Shown here piece after piece: positions 27,451-36,855 of a DNA stretch of 57,744 nucleotides. The position numbers were made by a program, and so were the translations under genes. The stretch spans positions 1 to 57,744 of the forward strand of contig JAKAVT010000005.1 in the NCBI GenBank assembly GCA_021817165.1, read 5' to 3'. The notes under the pieces were generated by a model that saw only the letters and a program-made list of their open reading frames with translations, searched no databases and was not told the DNA's origin. Source of the stretch: Nanobdellota archaeon. Lineage in GTDB: Archaea > Nanobdellota > Nanobdellia > Parvarchaeales > Parvarchaeaceae. Positions within the stretch are counted from its first letter, which is position 1; every line of letters begins with the position of its first letter.

Positions 27451-28017
27451 ATGGGCATGAACAATGACATTGACGAGAAAGCAGAGACAAGGGAGGAGGC
27501 TTCAGCTTTGCTTAACATGCTACTTGAAAGTAAGAAAGAGGGTCTTGCCTACGTTCATGCAATCGTGGACGGAGAGGATTTTGATTACAAAAGCCTGGAA
27601 AGAACCGAAATTAATAGAAGAAAATACGGCATCGAAAATTCCATTTTGGGGATAGCAAACACATTAAAAAAGTACATACAAGAATGCGACAGGCTTTCAT
27701 TCGGCAACAAGATTCAAAATGGAATAAGATACTACTTTGTCAGGCCATACGTTAAAGAGGAATTCTTTTTTCTTCTGGATGAAACAATCGAAGATATAGC
27801 GTCCGCATACAAAATAAATCTGGATAACATGCATAACCTGCTTTTAAAAGTAAACGGCAGTAAAGCCGCGTCTAAGGAAAACAGCAGAAAAGAAAACATG
27901 AGGAATATTTTGGAGGAGATAACCGAGATTGAATGCTCAAATGAATTCGTGTCAGATTTGGAGGAAAGCATCGATTTCGCAAAAAGAGTGCAGCTTGCAA
28001 CCTACAAAAAAATATAA
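27451..28017 (+). CDS. Uncharacterised protein (188 aa)
   Basis: Intact ORF, highly charged helical composition. Confidence 0.6.
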   Translation: MGMNNDIDEKAETREEASALLNMLLESKKEGLAYVHAIVDGEDFDYKSLERTEINRRKYGIENSILGIANTLKKYIQECDRLSFGNKIQNGIRYYFVRPYVKEEFFFLLDETIEDIASAYKINLDNMHNLLLKVNGSKAASKENSRKENMRNILEEITEIECSNEFVSDLEESIDFAKRVQLATYKKI

Positions 28018-28041
28018 ATACTTGCTGTTCATTTGGTAGTT

Positions 28042-28314
28042 ATGGCTTTAGACGACTCAAAAAAAAGTATCAATAAATTGTTCCTACATGACAAGCCTTT
28101 TCTTCTTTTGAAGGTCATAAACGACAGCAGGCAGCCGGTTTACGCTGCTATGATATCAAAGAAAATAGACTGCAGTTACGCTTACATAGTCAGATTGATA
28201 AAGATGATGAACAAGATGGGATTGATTTATTTCGACGGTAGCAACCATAAGAAGATAATAAACCTTACGCAGAAAGGAAAGAAGATCCTTAAGTTCTTGT
28301 CGGAAATCGAATAA
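28042..28314 (+). CDS. Winged-helix DNA-binding protein
   Basis: ISKKIDCSYAYIVRLIKMMNKMGLIYFDGSNHKKIINLTQKGKKIL wHTH pattern. Confidence 0.65.
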   Translation: MALDDSKKSINKLFLHDKPFLLLKVINDSRQPVYAAMISKKIDCSYAYIVRLIKMMNKMGLIYFDGSNHKKIINLTQKGKKILKFLSEIE

Positions 28315-28782
28315 TCAGTTCTCTTTGTCGATCGACTTTGCGTATTCCTCTATTTTGCCAAGCATCCTGTCTATTATATACGGTTTTATAAAATCAGTTA
28401 TTATCTCGTCAAGCTTCATGTTCTCCTTTATTCGGTATAAGCTGTTCCTTTTTTCAACCAATCCAACGGCCATAAGCTTCCTCAAATCCCTTAATATGTT
28501 TGCATACACTATCTTTACCTTTCTTTTGTAAAGCTCTTTTATTATCTCATAGCTGTCCAGCCCGTCAGGCCGCTTCTTTCTCGCTTTTAAAAGTATGTCT
28601 AAAAGGTATACTATCGCTATCCTGCTTTCCCCCGAACTTATCAATCCAAGCGAGATGCAGAACCTTCTTAGATTGGCATTGTAATCGTTTGTAGGCCTTT
28701 CAAATTCGTTCAATGAAATTCCGCTCAATGGCCGGTCTCTGAATAGCCTTTCCCTCAATTTTTTACTTTCTTTATTGTCCAT
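28315..28782 (-). CDS. Uncharacterised, possibly winged-helix protein
   Basis: SYEIIKELYKRKVKIVYANILRDLRKLMAVGLVEKRNSLYRIKE. Confidence 0.55.
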   Translation of the reverse strand: MDNKESKKLRERLFRDRPLSGISLNEFERPTNDYNANLRRFCISLGLISSGESRIAIVYLLDILLKARKKRPDGLDSYEIIKELYKRKVKIVYANILRDLRKLMAVGLVEKRNSLYRIKENMKLDEIITDFIKPYIIDRMLGKIEEYAKSIDKEN

Positions 28783-28788
28783 GAACCG

Positions 28789-30078
28789 TTATTTTTTCGC
28801 GTCTTGTGAGTATAATTTATTTTGCAGCTGAAGCACGTCATCTTTTGTTGCGAAAAGCGAAAGGCCGCTGTTTACTTTATTGACCGTACCTTCCATCTCG
28901 GATACTCTTTTATTCAAATCGTTTATCTTTGCGCTTAAATCCATAAATTTGTTCATGCTGGAGTTTATCTGATTGAACATCACTTCTATTTTGGATGCTT
29001 GGGCATTCATTTTATTCTCACTTTCTTCCACGTTTTTGTACACGTTTTCCACGTTCTCAAATAATTTGGATGCGTTCTTTACAACTGACAGCGAATTTAC
29101 CCTGTTAGAAAGCTCCGTGATTGATTTTGAAAGGTTACCGTTCGTATCCATTATCTTTTCAATCTCTCCCGACATTACCTCCGTTTTATCCTGCGTTTTC
29201 CTCACTTCTATCACCAATTCCGCCGGGTTATATGCAGTGATAGTAGACAAAGTGGATCTTGCGCTGTTCATGAAGTCATTTATGTGGTTCTGCGTATCGT
29301 TTACGCCCTTTTGTATGTTTTCGAATTCGCTGCTTACCGTCTCCATCTTAAGGTTTAAGCCGTTTATTTCTACCGTCAGGGAATTCACCGTGTTTATAAG
29401 CTTGTCAAACTTGTTTTCCGACTCCACCTTATATTTTTTCAGTTCGTTTATGTCATCGGAGAAGGAATTTATGCCAGGCAAAGAGGAATACACGGTTTCA
29501 TTCAATTTGTCAAGCTTCTGCTGCAGTTCGTTGTCGGAAGCGGACAAGTTTGAAGCCGTTTCCTTTATGTTTCCCATTACCACATCGTATTGTCGCGCAA
29601 GGGCAGATATGCCGTCTTCCATTCTTTTGAGATTGTCGCTGTAATCCTTGTCTTTTAAATTTATGGTCTTTGCCACGCCGTTGAAATTTTCTATTGATTT
29701 ATTTACGTTATCCGACAGCTCTTCCATGTTTGAACGTATAAAATTGAAGGAATCGCTTAATTTGTTTATCTTCGCTGCAGAATCGTTGTATGCATCGTTG
29801 ATTTTTTCTATCGAGGAATTGAATGCAGATACTGCGCCGTTAACTGCATTTGACAGCATCGATATGTCGGAATTTATCTTAGTAATCCTGCTCTCGAACA
29901 GTTCTGGATTGTCTAGCTTGCCTATTTTCTTGTCCAAAGCGGCATTCTGCTGGCTCAATGCGTCTATTTTGCTATATAAGTCGGATATCAGTGTGCTTAT
30001 TGAACTGTTGAATTTATCTATGCCGGTAAGGTAAGATTCGTAGTCTTTTGGCGCATTTTGATCGCTATTGCTTTCCAT
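28789..30078 (-). CDS. Long coiled-coil protein (about 429 aa), no evident TM segment
   Basis: Extended heptad-like sequence; start at 30078 (MESNSDQN) avoids overlap with the upstream gene. Confidence 0.65.
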   Translation of the reverse strand: MESNSDQNAPKDYESYLTGIDKFNSSISTLISDLYSKIDALSQQNAALDKKIGKLDNPELFESRITKINSDISMLSNAVNGAVSAFNSSIEKINDAYNDSAAKINKLSDSFNFIRSNMEELSDNVNKSIENFNGVAKTINLKDKDYSDNLKRMEDGISALARQYDVVMGNIKETASNLSASDNELQQKLDKLNETVYSSLPGINSFSDDINELKKYKVESENKFDKLINTVNSLTVEINGLNLKMETVSSEFENIQKGVNDTQNHINDFMNSARSTLSTITAYNPAELVIEVRKTQDKTEVMSGEIEKIMDTNGNLSKSITELSNRVNSLSVVKNASKLFENVENVYKNVEESENKMNAQASKIEVMFNQINSSMNKFMDLSAKINDLNKRVSEMEGTVNKVNSGLSLFATKDDVLQLQNKLYSQDAKK

Positions 30079-30112
30079 ATAAAGGTTACTGCTCTTTTTT
30101 ATATTTAAACTT

Positions 30113-31027
30113 TTAAATCGCAGGGCCGTTTCCAAGCTCGTTCTTAAGCTTGCACGCCTCACAAATGTCATTTGCAGAGGGGAACCCGCAGTATCTACAC
30201 TTGTTTATTTTTATGCCGGTTTTTACCGCATAAATCTTTTTTATCTCCAGCATGGCGTCGATTATGTTCCTTTTCGAGCCCGTGAACTCTGTTTCCATCT
30301 GCTTTATCTTCCTCGAAATAAGGCCCCTAAACCCCATACCTGCGTATGGACAGGGCGTGTGTATGGCGTTTATATCGTTTAGCATGGAAAAAAGCATGGT
30401 TTCCTTTTCGCTTAGGAAAAGGAAAGGCTTAATCCTGGGAACGAAACCCTCCTCTTTTATGATTCCTGAATATGCTCCAAGCCTGACCATCTTATCAACG
30501 TCGTTTTGTACTAGGTTCATAATCACATTCTCTGCCTCGTCATCCATGTTGTGGGCCGTCGCGACCTTGTCTGCATGCACTTCTGAAGCCGCATAGTTTA
30601 TAAGATGTCTGCGCAGCACGCCGCATGCAGAGCAGGGTATGCCACTTCTTGTTTTTGTTATGGAATCCATCGTTTGGCCAGTGAAATCTTTATACGAGTA
30701 TATTCTGTAGTCTACGCCATATCTTCCGCAGTAGTCTTTCATTATTTCTATCGTTTTGTCTCTATATCCTTTTATTCCCTCGTCTATCGTTATTGAAACA
30801 ATTTCGTTTGATTTTTTGAAGTATTTTGAAAGTATGTAAAGGAGGGACAAGGAATCCTTGCCGCCGGAGTTTGCCACAGCTATCTTTTCCCCCTTTTTTA
30901 TAAGCCGGTATTTTTTAATCGTTGAAAGCGTTATCTCCTCGAACCGCTGTTTAAAGTGTTCCGCGCAAAGTGTGCCGTTATTTGTGGATATGACTGCATC
31001 CGCTCCGCATATTTCGCATTCCATCAA
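30113..31027 (-). CDS. TtuA/Ncs6/CTU1-type tRNA 2-thiolation ATP-PPase
   Basis: CEICG...; AVANSGGKDSLSLLYIL PP-loop; CSACGVLRRHLIN; C-terminal CRYCG...CEAC. Confidence 0.85.
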   Translation of the reverse strand: MMECEICGADAVISTNNGTLCAEHFKQRFEEITLSTIKKYRLIKKGEKIAVANSGGKDSLSLLYILSKYFKKSNEIVSITIDEGIKGYRDKTIEIMKDYCGRYGVDYRIYSYKDFTGQTMDSITKTRSGIPCSACGVLRRHLINYAASEVHADKVATAHNMDDEAENVIMNLVQNDVDKMVRLGAYSGIIKEEGFVPRIKPFLFLSEKETMLFSMLNDINAIHTPCPYAGMGFRGLISRKIKQMETEFTGSKRNIIDAMLEIKKIYAVKTGIKINKCRYCGFPSANDICEACKLKNELGNGPAI

Positions 31028-31236
31028 CCGCCTGAAAAGACCTCTACTACGTTTATTTCATCCCCCTTCCGAATCGATTGGTCTTTCGTGTAGATCTTTC
31101 CGTCCTTTCCGATCAATATAACCGAATCGTCGTTAAACGAAAGCTTATCCAACAGTTCTTTTATTGAGCCACTTTCTATGTTTATTGTCTTTTCTCCGAA
31201 ATTTATGTTGTTAAGTTTTATCTCCATTTTAATCAC
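31024..31236 (-). CDS. Ubiquitin-like sulfur carrier (MoaD/ThiS/SAMP/Urm1-like)
   Basis: About 70 aa, beta-grasp pattern, ends FSGG*; 4-nt overlap with the TtuA-like gene. Confidence 0.8.
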   Translation of the reverse strand: MIKMEIKLNNINFGEKTINIESGSIKELLDKLSFNDDSVILIGKDGKIYTKDQSIRKGDEINVVEVFSGG

Positions 31237-33577
31237 TTATATTGTGCATGCCTCTTAAATCCTTTTCAAAAGGCTTTAGCTCGGGAGGAACTACGGCTTT
31301 TATCGCCTCTCTTAAAGACATTTTACCTTCCTTTTTGGCGTTCCATATCCCGCTATCGAATTCCATGATCTTGTCTCCAAGCAGCAGGATGTTGCCGTCG
31401 TACTTTTTCGCTTCCGGCATCTTTTGATAGTGTATGGATTCTCCACCATAAAGTTCTTCCCACAGCGTTTGCGTTATAAAGGGAGTTATTGGGGCCATAA
31501 GCAAAAGCAATCTTTTCAATACGTAATTAAGCGTGTAAACCGCCGATTTTTTCTCGTTTTCTGAAAATCCCTCGCCGTATGCTCTTGCCTTTACGAGCTC
31601 TATATAATGTGGTGCGAACACATTCCATATGAACTCCCTTACCTTATTTGCAGGGATAAATGAATTTAGTTCCTCATAGCTATTTCTGCATTCTTCAGTC
31701 AGTTTTTCGGTGTAACTGATTATCCATTTGTCGCTTTCATTCAGGAGCGTTTCATCGAAATCTTCGTAATTGCCGAATTGGTTTATAAGCCTTGCCACGT
31801 TCCATAGCTTCGTTAGAAATTTTGAGCTTCCCTGCAGCCTGCTTTCGGAAAAAAGAAAATTGCTGCCAGGCAGAGCCTCCGACGCCGCCCAGAACCTGAA
31901 CGCATCTGCGCCGTATTTTTCTATAACTATCGTTGGATCAATGCCGTTTCCCTTTGATTTAGACATCTTTTCACCGTGCTCGTCAAGTCCCATGCCGTCT
32001 ATCCAGACCTTTTCCCATGGAAGTTTTCCAGTAAGTTGGTAGCAGCGGAGAATACTATAGTTTAGCCACGTTCTTATTATGTCAATGCCCTGGGTCCTCA
32101 AGCTCAGCGGGTATGTTTTTTCATAGAAGTTTTTATCCGATAAATATTTGGTAACGTATAAAGCAGAAACACTTGAATCCATCCAAGTGTCAAACGTCCT
32201 GTCATCCCCTATGAATTCACTGCTGCCGCATTTTGCGCAGACTGCTCCTTGAGGGGGTTTTTCCTTCCATGGCTGGTAATACTTCCCTTCTTCTGGCACG
32301 TATGGTTCTTTGCAGTTTTTACAGTACCACAATGGGATTTCCGTTCCATAGTATCTTCTTCTGGAAATCGGCCAGTCTGCCGACACTTTCAGCCAGTTTA
32401 TTAATATCTGCCTGTGCTGCTCAGGGATTATTTTCAGTTCGTTCGCCAGTTCCTCCAATTTGTCCTTTATGTCCGTGACTTTTAAGTAATATTCATCAAG
32501 GGGTATTATCTCTATAGGAGTTTTGCTCCTATCGCAAATCGGAGTCCTGTGCTGTATTTTTTCTATCTTTTCAACGTAACCTCCTTCTTTAAGCATGTCA
32601 ATTATCTCTTTCCTTGCGTCCTTTATCTTCAGGCCTTTCAGCTTTTCTCCTGCGTTTTCGTTCATTTTTCCGTCAGTGTCTATCACAATGTTCTCCGTTA
32701 GCTGCAGTTCCTTGATTATCATTATGTCATTGTAATCCCCGTAGCTGCATATCATGACGGCTCCGCTTCCAAAATCCGTCTTTGCGTATCCATGCGGGAT
32801 TATCTTTACTTCTTTGTTGTACAGTGGCGTGATGGCTGTTTTGTTTATCACGTCTTTGAATCTCTCATCGGAAGGATTTACAAGTATGGCGGAGCATGCA
32901 CCCAGAAGCTCAGGCCTCGTGCTTGCTACGAGTATTTTCTGCCCGGAATCCTTTATTTTGAAATAGAAATAAATTAAATCCGTTTCCATTTCCTTGTACT
33001 CTATTTCGGCATCTGCTATGGTAGTCCCGCAGTCTATACAATAATTGCTGGGCCTTGTGCCCCTCGTTATCCTCCCGTTTTTCCACATCTCTATGAAAGT
33101 GCTCTGCGTAAGTTTTCTGTAATCCTCGGAATCTGTCCTGTAAACCCTGTCAAAATCAGCGGAGTACGCGAATGACTTAAGGATCTCAAACATCTCTTTC
33201 TCCAGTTCGTCAAGCGATTCTCTGCATAGTTCTATGAATTTTTCTCTTGGAGTGTCTCTCATTCTTATGCCGTGTTTTTTTTCAGCGTATCTCTCTACAG
33301 GTATGCCGTTTCTGTCCATGCCGATTGGGAATAGCACTTCCTTGCCGAGCATTCTTTGAGATCTTGCAATGCCGTCTATCTTAGAATACTGTGCGGCTGC
33401 ACCAAGGTGCCACGGCCTTCCTGATGTATATGGGGGAGGAGTATCTATGGAAAATATCTTCTTTTCAGAGTACGGCGAGAAATCCCATCTGAGCGAATTT
33501 AATCTTTCCGCTGTATTCTTTTCTAATTTTCTATCCCAGTTCTTGTTTTCTCCAAATATTTTGTTGCCTTCGGCCAT
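31229..33577 (-). CDS. valS: Valine--tRNA ligase
   Basis: PPPYTSGRPWHLGAA, KMSKSKGNGIDP, RRYYGTEIPLWYC. Confidence 0.92.
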   Translation of the reverse strand: MAEGNKIFGENKNWDRKLEKNTAERLNSLRWDFSPYSEKKIFSIDTPPPYTSGRPWHLGAAAQYSKIDGIARSQRMLGKEVLFPIGMDRNGIPVERYAEKKHGIRMRDTPREKFIELCRESLDELEKEMFEILKSFAYSADFDRVYRTDSEDYRKLTQSTFIEMWKNGRITRGTRPSNYCIDCGTTIADAEIEYKEMETDLIYFYFKIKDSGQKILVASTRPELLGACSAILVNPSDERFKDVINKTAITPLYNKEVKIIPHGYAKTDFGSGAVMICSYGDYNDIMIIKELQLTENIVIDTDGKMNENAGEKLKGLKIKDARKEIIDMLKEGGYVEKIEKIQHRTPICDRSKTPIEIIPLDEYYLKVTDIKDKLEELANELKIIPEQHRQILINWLKVSADWPISRRRYYGTEIPLWYCKNCKEPYVPEEGKYYQPWKEKPPQGAVCAKCGSSEFIGDDRTFDTWMDSSVSALYVTKYLSDKNFYEKTYPLSLRTQGIDIIRTWLNYSILRCYQLTGKLPWEKVWIDGMGLDEHGEKMSKSKGNGIDPTIVIEKYGADAFRFWAASEALPGSNFLFSESRLQGSSKFLTKLWNVARLINQFGNYEDFDETLLNESDKWIISYTEKLTEECRNSYEELNSFIPANKVREFIWNVFAPHYIELVKARAYGEGFSENEKKSAVYTLNYVLKRLLLLMAPITPFITQTLWEELYGGESIHYQKMPEAKKYDGNILLLGDKIMEFDSGIWNAKKEGKMSLREAIKAVVPPELKPFEKDLRGMHNISD

Positions 33578-33608
33578 TCTAATACAAGATTGTTTGCGTT
33601 TTTATCCT

Positions 33609-34940
33609 TTACTGGAAAGTTATTTCCTGTCCGTCAAGCAGTATGTGGGAATTTTTATTCAGCTCGTATCCGAATTCCCTAGCTAGATCTATGTTTGCGC
33701 TGAGCTTTTCTATTCCGCCGTGCGAAGGTATCAAATGCTTTGGCATCAGCATCTTTATTAGCAGCTTGTGGTCGTTTTTTGACGCATGCCCGGATACGTG
33801 CACGTCGTCTGCTATGTTAACGTTTAAGCTTTCAAGCGCATTTTTCAGCATCCCTTTGTTTGCCTCGTTTATCGGCGTTGGTATTGTTCTTGACGAGAAT
33901 ATCACTGCATCCTCATTTGATAGATGGTATTGGTACTGGCCAGTTACAAGCTTGTCAAGAAATGCGCCCCTTTCTCCCTGATGACCGGTGCATATTATTA
34001 CGAACTTTCCAGGTCTTTCTGATACGTATTTAAGGGCGCTGTTTATCTGCTCCCTTCTTACTATCACTTCAGGCAATGCGCCCCTGTTTATTACGCCGGT
34101 GTTTATTGCGGCCTTTATATACATGTCCATGCTTCTGCCGAATATCATTACGTTTCTGTTCAATTTCCTGCTTATCTCCACTATGTTTTTTATCCTTGCA
34201 ATGTGGGAAGAGAAAGTAGATATAAAAATCGTTTTGTTGTCAAGGCTTTTCTTGATTATGTCCTCAAGCATGGTCTTTACAACGCTTTCTGAAAAAGTGT
34301 ATCCATCTACTTCTGCATTAGTAGAATCGGATATCAATATGAAGACTCCCTCCTTTCTAAGCTCCTCAAGTCTTTCGTAATCGGGCTTTTTACCCAATGT
34401 AGGAGTGTTGTCAAATTTCCAGTCGTTTGCGTATATCACTACTCCGTATTTGGTGTGCAGCGCTATCATAGAGCTATTTGGTATGGAATGCGTTATGTTA
34501 ACCAATTCAAGTTTTATGTTATCTGATATGTTGTACAGCGTGCCTGTGTTAAGCTGCACAAGTTTGAGGGACCTTACCTTGAAGTTTTTCATAAGGTTCT
34601 CTATGACCTTTATTGTAAACGGTGTCGCTATCACCGGGCACTTGTATTTCTGGCTCAGGAAAGGAACTGCCCATATGTGATCCAGATGGCCATGCGTAAG
34701 CACTATTGCCTTGACCTTCTTGCCATCCTCCATGAAGAAATCCCTGTCATCAGGTATAACGCCGTTGTCTATAAGAGCGGTCAGGTCGTTTACTGTTATG
34801 TCGTTTTTGTCTTCCTCAAAGTTGACCAGCTTTTCTATGTCTGCGCCCATGTCGGTTATTATTATCTCGCCGTCGATGTCTATCGCAGTCATGCTTTTTC
34901 CTATTTTACTATATCCTCCAAATGCTTTTACTTTTATCAT
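33609..34940 (-). CDS. RNase J (beta-CASP metallo-beta-lactamase)
   Basis: LTHGHLDHIWAVPFL; ISDSTNAE; VSGHASKNDHKLLI; PSHGG. Confidence 0.85.
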   Translation of the reverse strand: MIKVKAFGGYSKIGKSMTAIDIDGEIIITDMGADIEKLVNFEEDKNDITVNDLTALIDNGVIPDDRDFFMEDGKKVKAIVLTHGHLDHIWAVPFLSQKYKCPVIATPFTIKVIENLMKNFKVRSLKLVQLNTGTLYNISDNIKLELVNITHSIPNSSMIALHTKYGVVIYANDWKFDNTPTLGKKPDYERLEELRKEGVFILISDSTNAEVDGYTFSESVVKTMLEDIIKKSLDNKTIFISTFSSHIARIKNIVEISRKLNRNVMIFGRSMDMYIKAAINTGVINRGALPEVIVRREQINSALKYVSERPGKFVIICTGHQGERGAFLDKLVTGQYQYHLSNEDAVIFSSRTIPTPINEANKGMLKNALESLNVNIADDVHVSGHASKNDHKLLIKMLMPKHLIPSHGGIEKLSANIDLAREFGYELNKNSHILLDGQEITFQ

Positions 34941-35851
34941 ATTCCTTTTACAAACTCACCTACGTTTTTATATCCTTTTTTTCTGGAAAGAATCCTAAGC
35001 AGTTTGACAGCTCCGCTGCCATACTGCATGGCTTTTTTCTTCCTTTCCGTTATTTTTCCGCTTAGTCCGAGTGATTTCCCAATCGAACGAACCGGAACTT
35101 TATCGTAATTCTGCGCAATGTCCTCTATGTCCATTGAAAGCACTGTATCTATGACTTTGTCATCAAGGTATGGAAATGCAATCGATAATCCAAGCTTTAA
35201 CGCCATCGAATTCAGTCTCCAAAGGTCCAATGCCGGCATGTAAAAAAGCCGCCATTCCCTAAATTTTCCAAGTGCTTCCTTTTCCATCGTTTTGTGCCTT
35301 TGAAATCCGAAAAACAGCTCATCGCTCCCTATCCCGCTTATAACTCTGCTACATTTCATCTCCTTTGCCCTCTCCATTGACAGGAATTCGGGTATTCCCA
35401 TGATTATGCTGTACACGTCAAGATCAAGCGCTTTAAGCGATCTAATTGCATGGTATGCATTTTCTTCAGTTATTATGACACTGCTGAGAGGGGTATTTAA
35501 TTCGCTGCCAAGAACGCCGGCATAATCCAGGTCCTCGCAGCCTTCTGTGCCTGCTGATATAAGCTTCACGTCATTGAATTCTTTGACTGCCAAGGCCGCA
35601 AGCACTGAAGAGTCTATTCCCCCAGATACAAGAACCGAATCAGGCCTTGCTTTTGAAACGCTTTCCTTCAGGGACTGTGCTATGTCGTAATTTGCCTTTT
35701 TTCCGCCTTTTTTTAATTTTATGCCTATCCTGTTATTTGATAGGCTTACAGCCGAATTTCCAGGGAATACAAGCCGCAAGTTGAATATCATTTCGTTTTC
35801 CGAAGTAGAGTTTATCCTATCAATAAGCAATACGTCATCTCTCGTTTTCAT
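34937..35851 (-). CDS. Asparagine-synthase-like ATP-PPase domain protein without an N-terminal glutaminase domain
   Basis: SVLVSGGIDSSVLAALA; VISGIGSDELFFGFQRH; FPYLDDKVIDTVL. Confidence 0.8.
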   Translation of the reverse strand: MKTRDDVLLIDRINSTSENEMIFNLRLVFPGNSAVSLSNNRIGIKLKKGGKKANYDIAQSLKESVSKARPDSVLVSGGIDSSVLAALAVKEFNDVKLISAGTEGCEDLDYAGVLGSELNTPLSSVIITEENAYHAIRSLKALDLDVYSIIMGIPEFLSMERAKEMKCSRVISGIGSDELFFGFQRHKTMEKEALGKFREWRLFYMPALDLWRLNSMALKLGLSIAFPYLDDKVIDTVLSMDIEDIAQNYDKVPVRSIGKSLGLSGKITERKKKAMQYGSGAVKLLRILSRKKGYKNVGEFVKGI

Positions 35852-36228
35852 GTTTCTCTCAGCTCAAGTTTGTCCCCTACTTTTATGTTGTATTTTCCGT
35901 CTACCGGCAGCTCCAGAACGTGCTGTGCTTCTTCAGGCCCGTTATAAAGCCGCCATTTTCTTGCGATAGTCTGATGGACCACCTTGAAATTTTTATTCAG
36001 CCATATCACCCTTAACTCGAATCTTACAAAATTCATGTGTATGTCTTTTACGTCCGGTAGAAAAGCGCCTTTTCCAGGGCTGGATACAAACATAAGTCCC
36101 ATGACTTTGCTTGAAAAAGTCCTGCAATATTTGACATCCTTTGCGATCAGCTTTCCGTTTTTGTAAAAATCACATTTCTCTTTCATTGCCTTTTCCCCGT
36201 TTGATATGTAGAATGTTAATGTTTTCAA
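35848..36228 (-). CDS. DUF192 family protein
   Basis: VMGLMFVSSPGKGAFLPDVKDIHMNFVRFELRVIWLNKNFKVV; AQHVLELPVDG. Confidence 0.75.
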   Translation of the reverse strand: MKTLTFYISNGEKAMKEKCDFYKNGKLIAKDVKYCRTFSSKVMGLMFVSSPGKGAFLPDVKDIHMNFVRFELRVIWLNKNFKVVHQTIARKWRLYNGPEEAQHVLELPVDGKYNIKVGDKLELRET

Positions 36229-36254
36229 TTGATGTTTGACTATCCATAATTTTA

Positions 36255-36854
36255 TTAAAATTCAAGTTCCTTTGACACGAAATCTTCAAGGTTTATCTTC
36301 TCGATCTTTTCTTTCTCCTCTTTTTTGGCCATGTTCATTGCCAGTAGGAACAGTATTAAACCTATGCTGTTCCCGCTCTTATTGTTGCCTGGGATTATAA
36401 GATCTATAAATGCCGTGCTGTTGTCCGTGTTTGTTATGCCAACTATTGGTATGTTTATCTTCTTTGCGTCGTTTATGGCCCTTCTGTTCGCTTTCGGGTC
36501 AGTTATTAACAGGACTTTCGGCTCAAAAAAGTTCTTGTAGCTTATGTTCGTAAGCGAACCTGCAAGATATCTTCCGAAATTTACGCTTATTCCCATGAGC
36601 TTCGAGAAATTGTAAACGGGATAGTACGCACTGTCCAGCGTCGACACAAGAAGGATGTTTTTTCTCTTGTATCCGTTCAAAAACTTGGCTGCAAGCTTTA
36701 TCCTCTCGTCTATAAGTTTTATGTTCAATATCGTAAATTTATTAGGTATCTTCTTGAATACGAATCTTTCGAATTCCTTGTTGTTGGCGTTTGCCCCTAT
36801 TCTCGTTCCGTAAGTCTTATACGCTTCCAATTTGTCTATTTTTTTAAATACCAT
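36255..36854 (-). CDS. rpsB: Ribosomal protein S2
   Basis: GRYLAGSLTNISYKNFFEPKVLLITDPKANRRAINDAKKINIPIVGITNTDN. Confidence 0.9.
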   Translation of the reverse strand: MVFKKIDKLEAYKTYGTRIGANANNKEFERFVFKKIPNKFTILNIKLIDERIKLAAKFLNGYKRKNILLVSTLDSAYYPVYNFSKLMGISVNFGRYLAGSLTNISYKNFFEPKVLLITDPKANRRAINDAKKINIPIVGITNTDNSTAFIDLIIPGNNKSGNSIGLILFLLAMNMAKKEEKEKIEKINLEDFVSKELEF

Positions 36855-36855
36855 A

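Noticed and set aside
28973-29644. 223-aa ORF opposite the coiled-coil gene
   Set aside because: Antisense artefact; Phe/Ser-rich composition typical of the reverse frame of Lys/Glu/Asn-rich coding.
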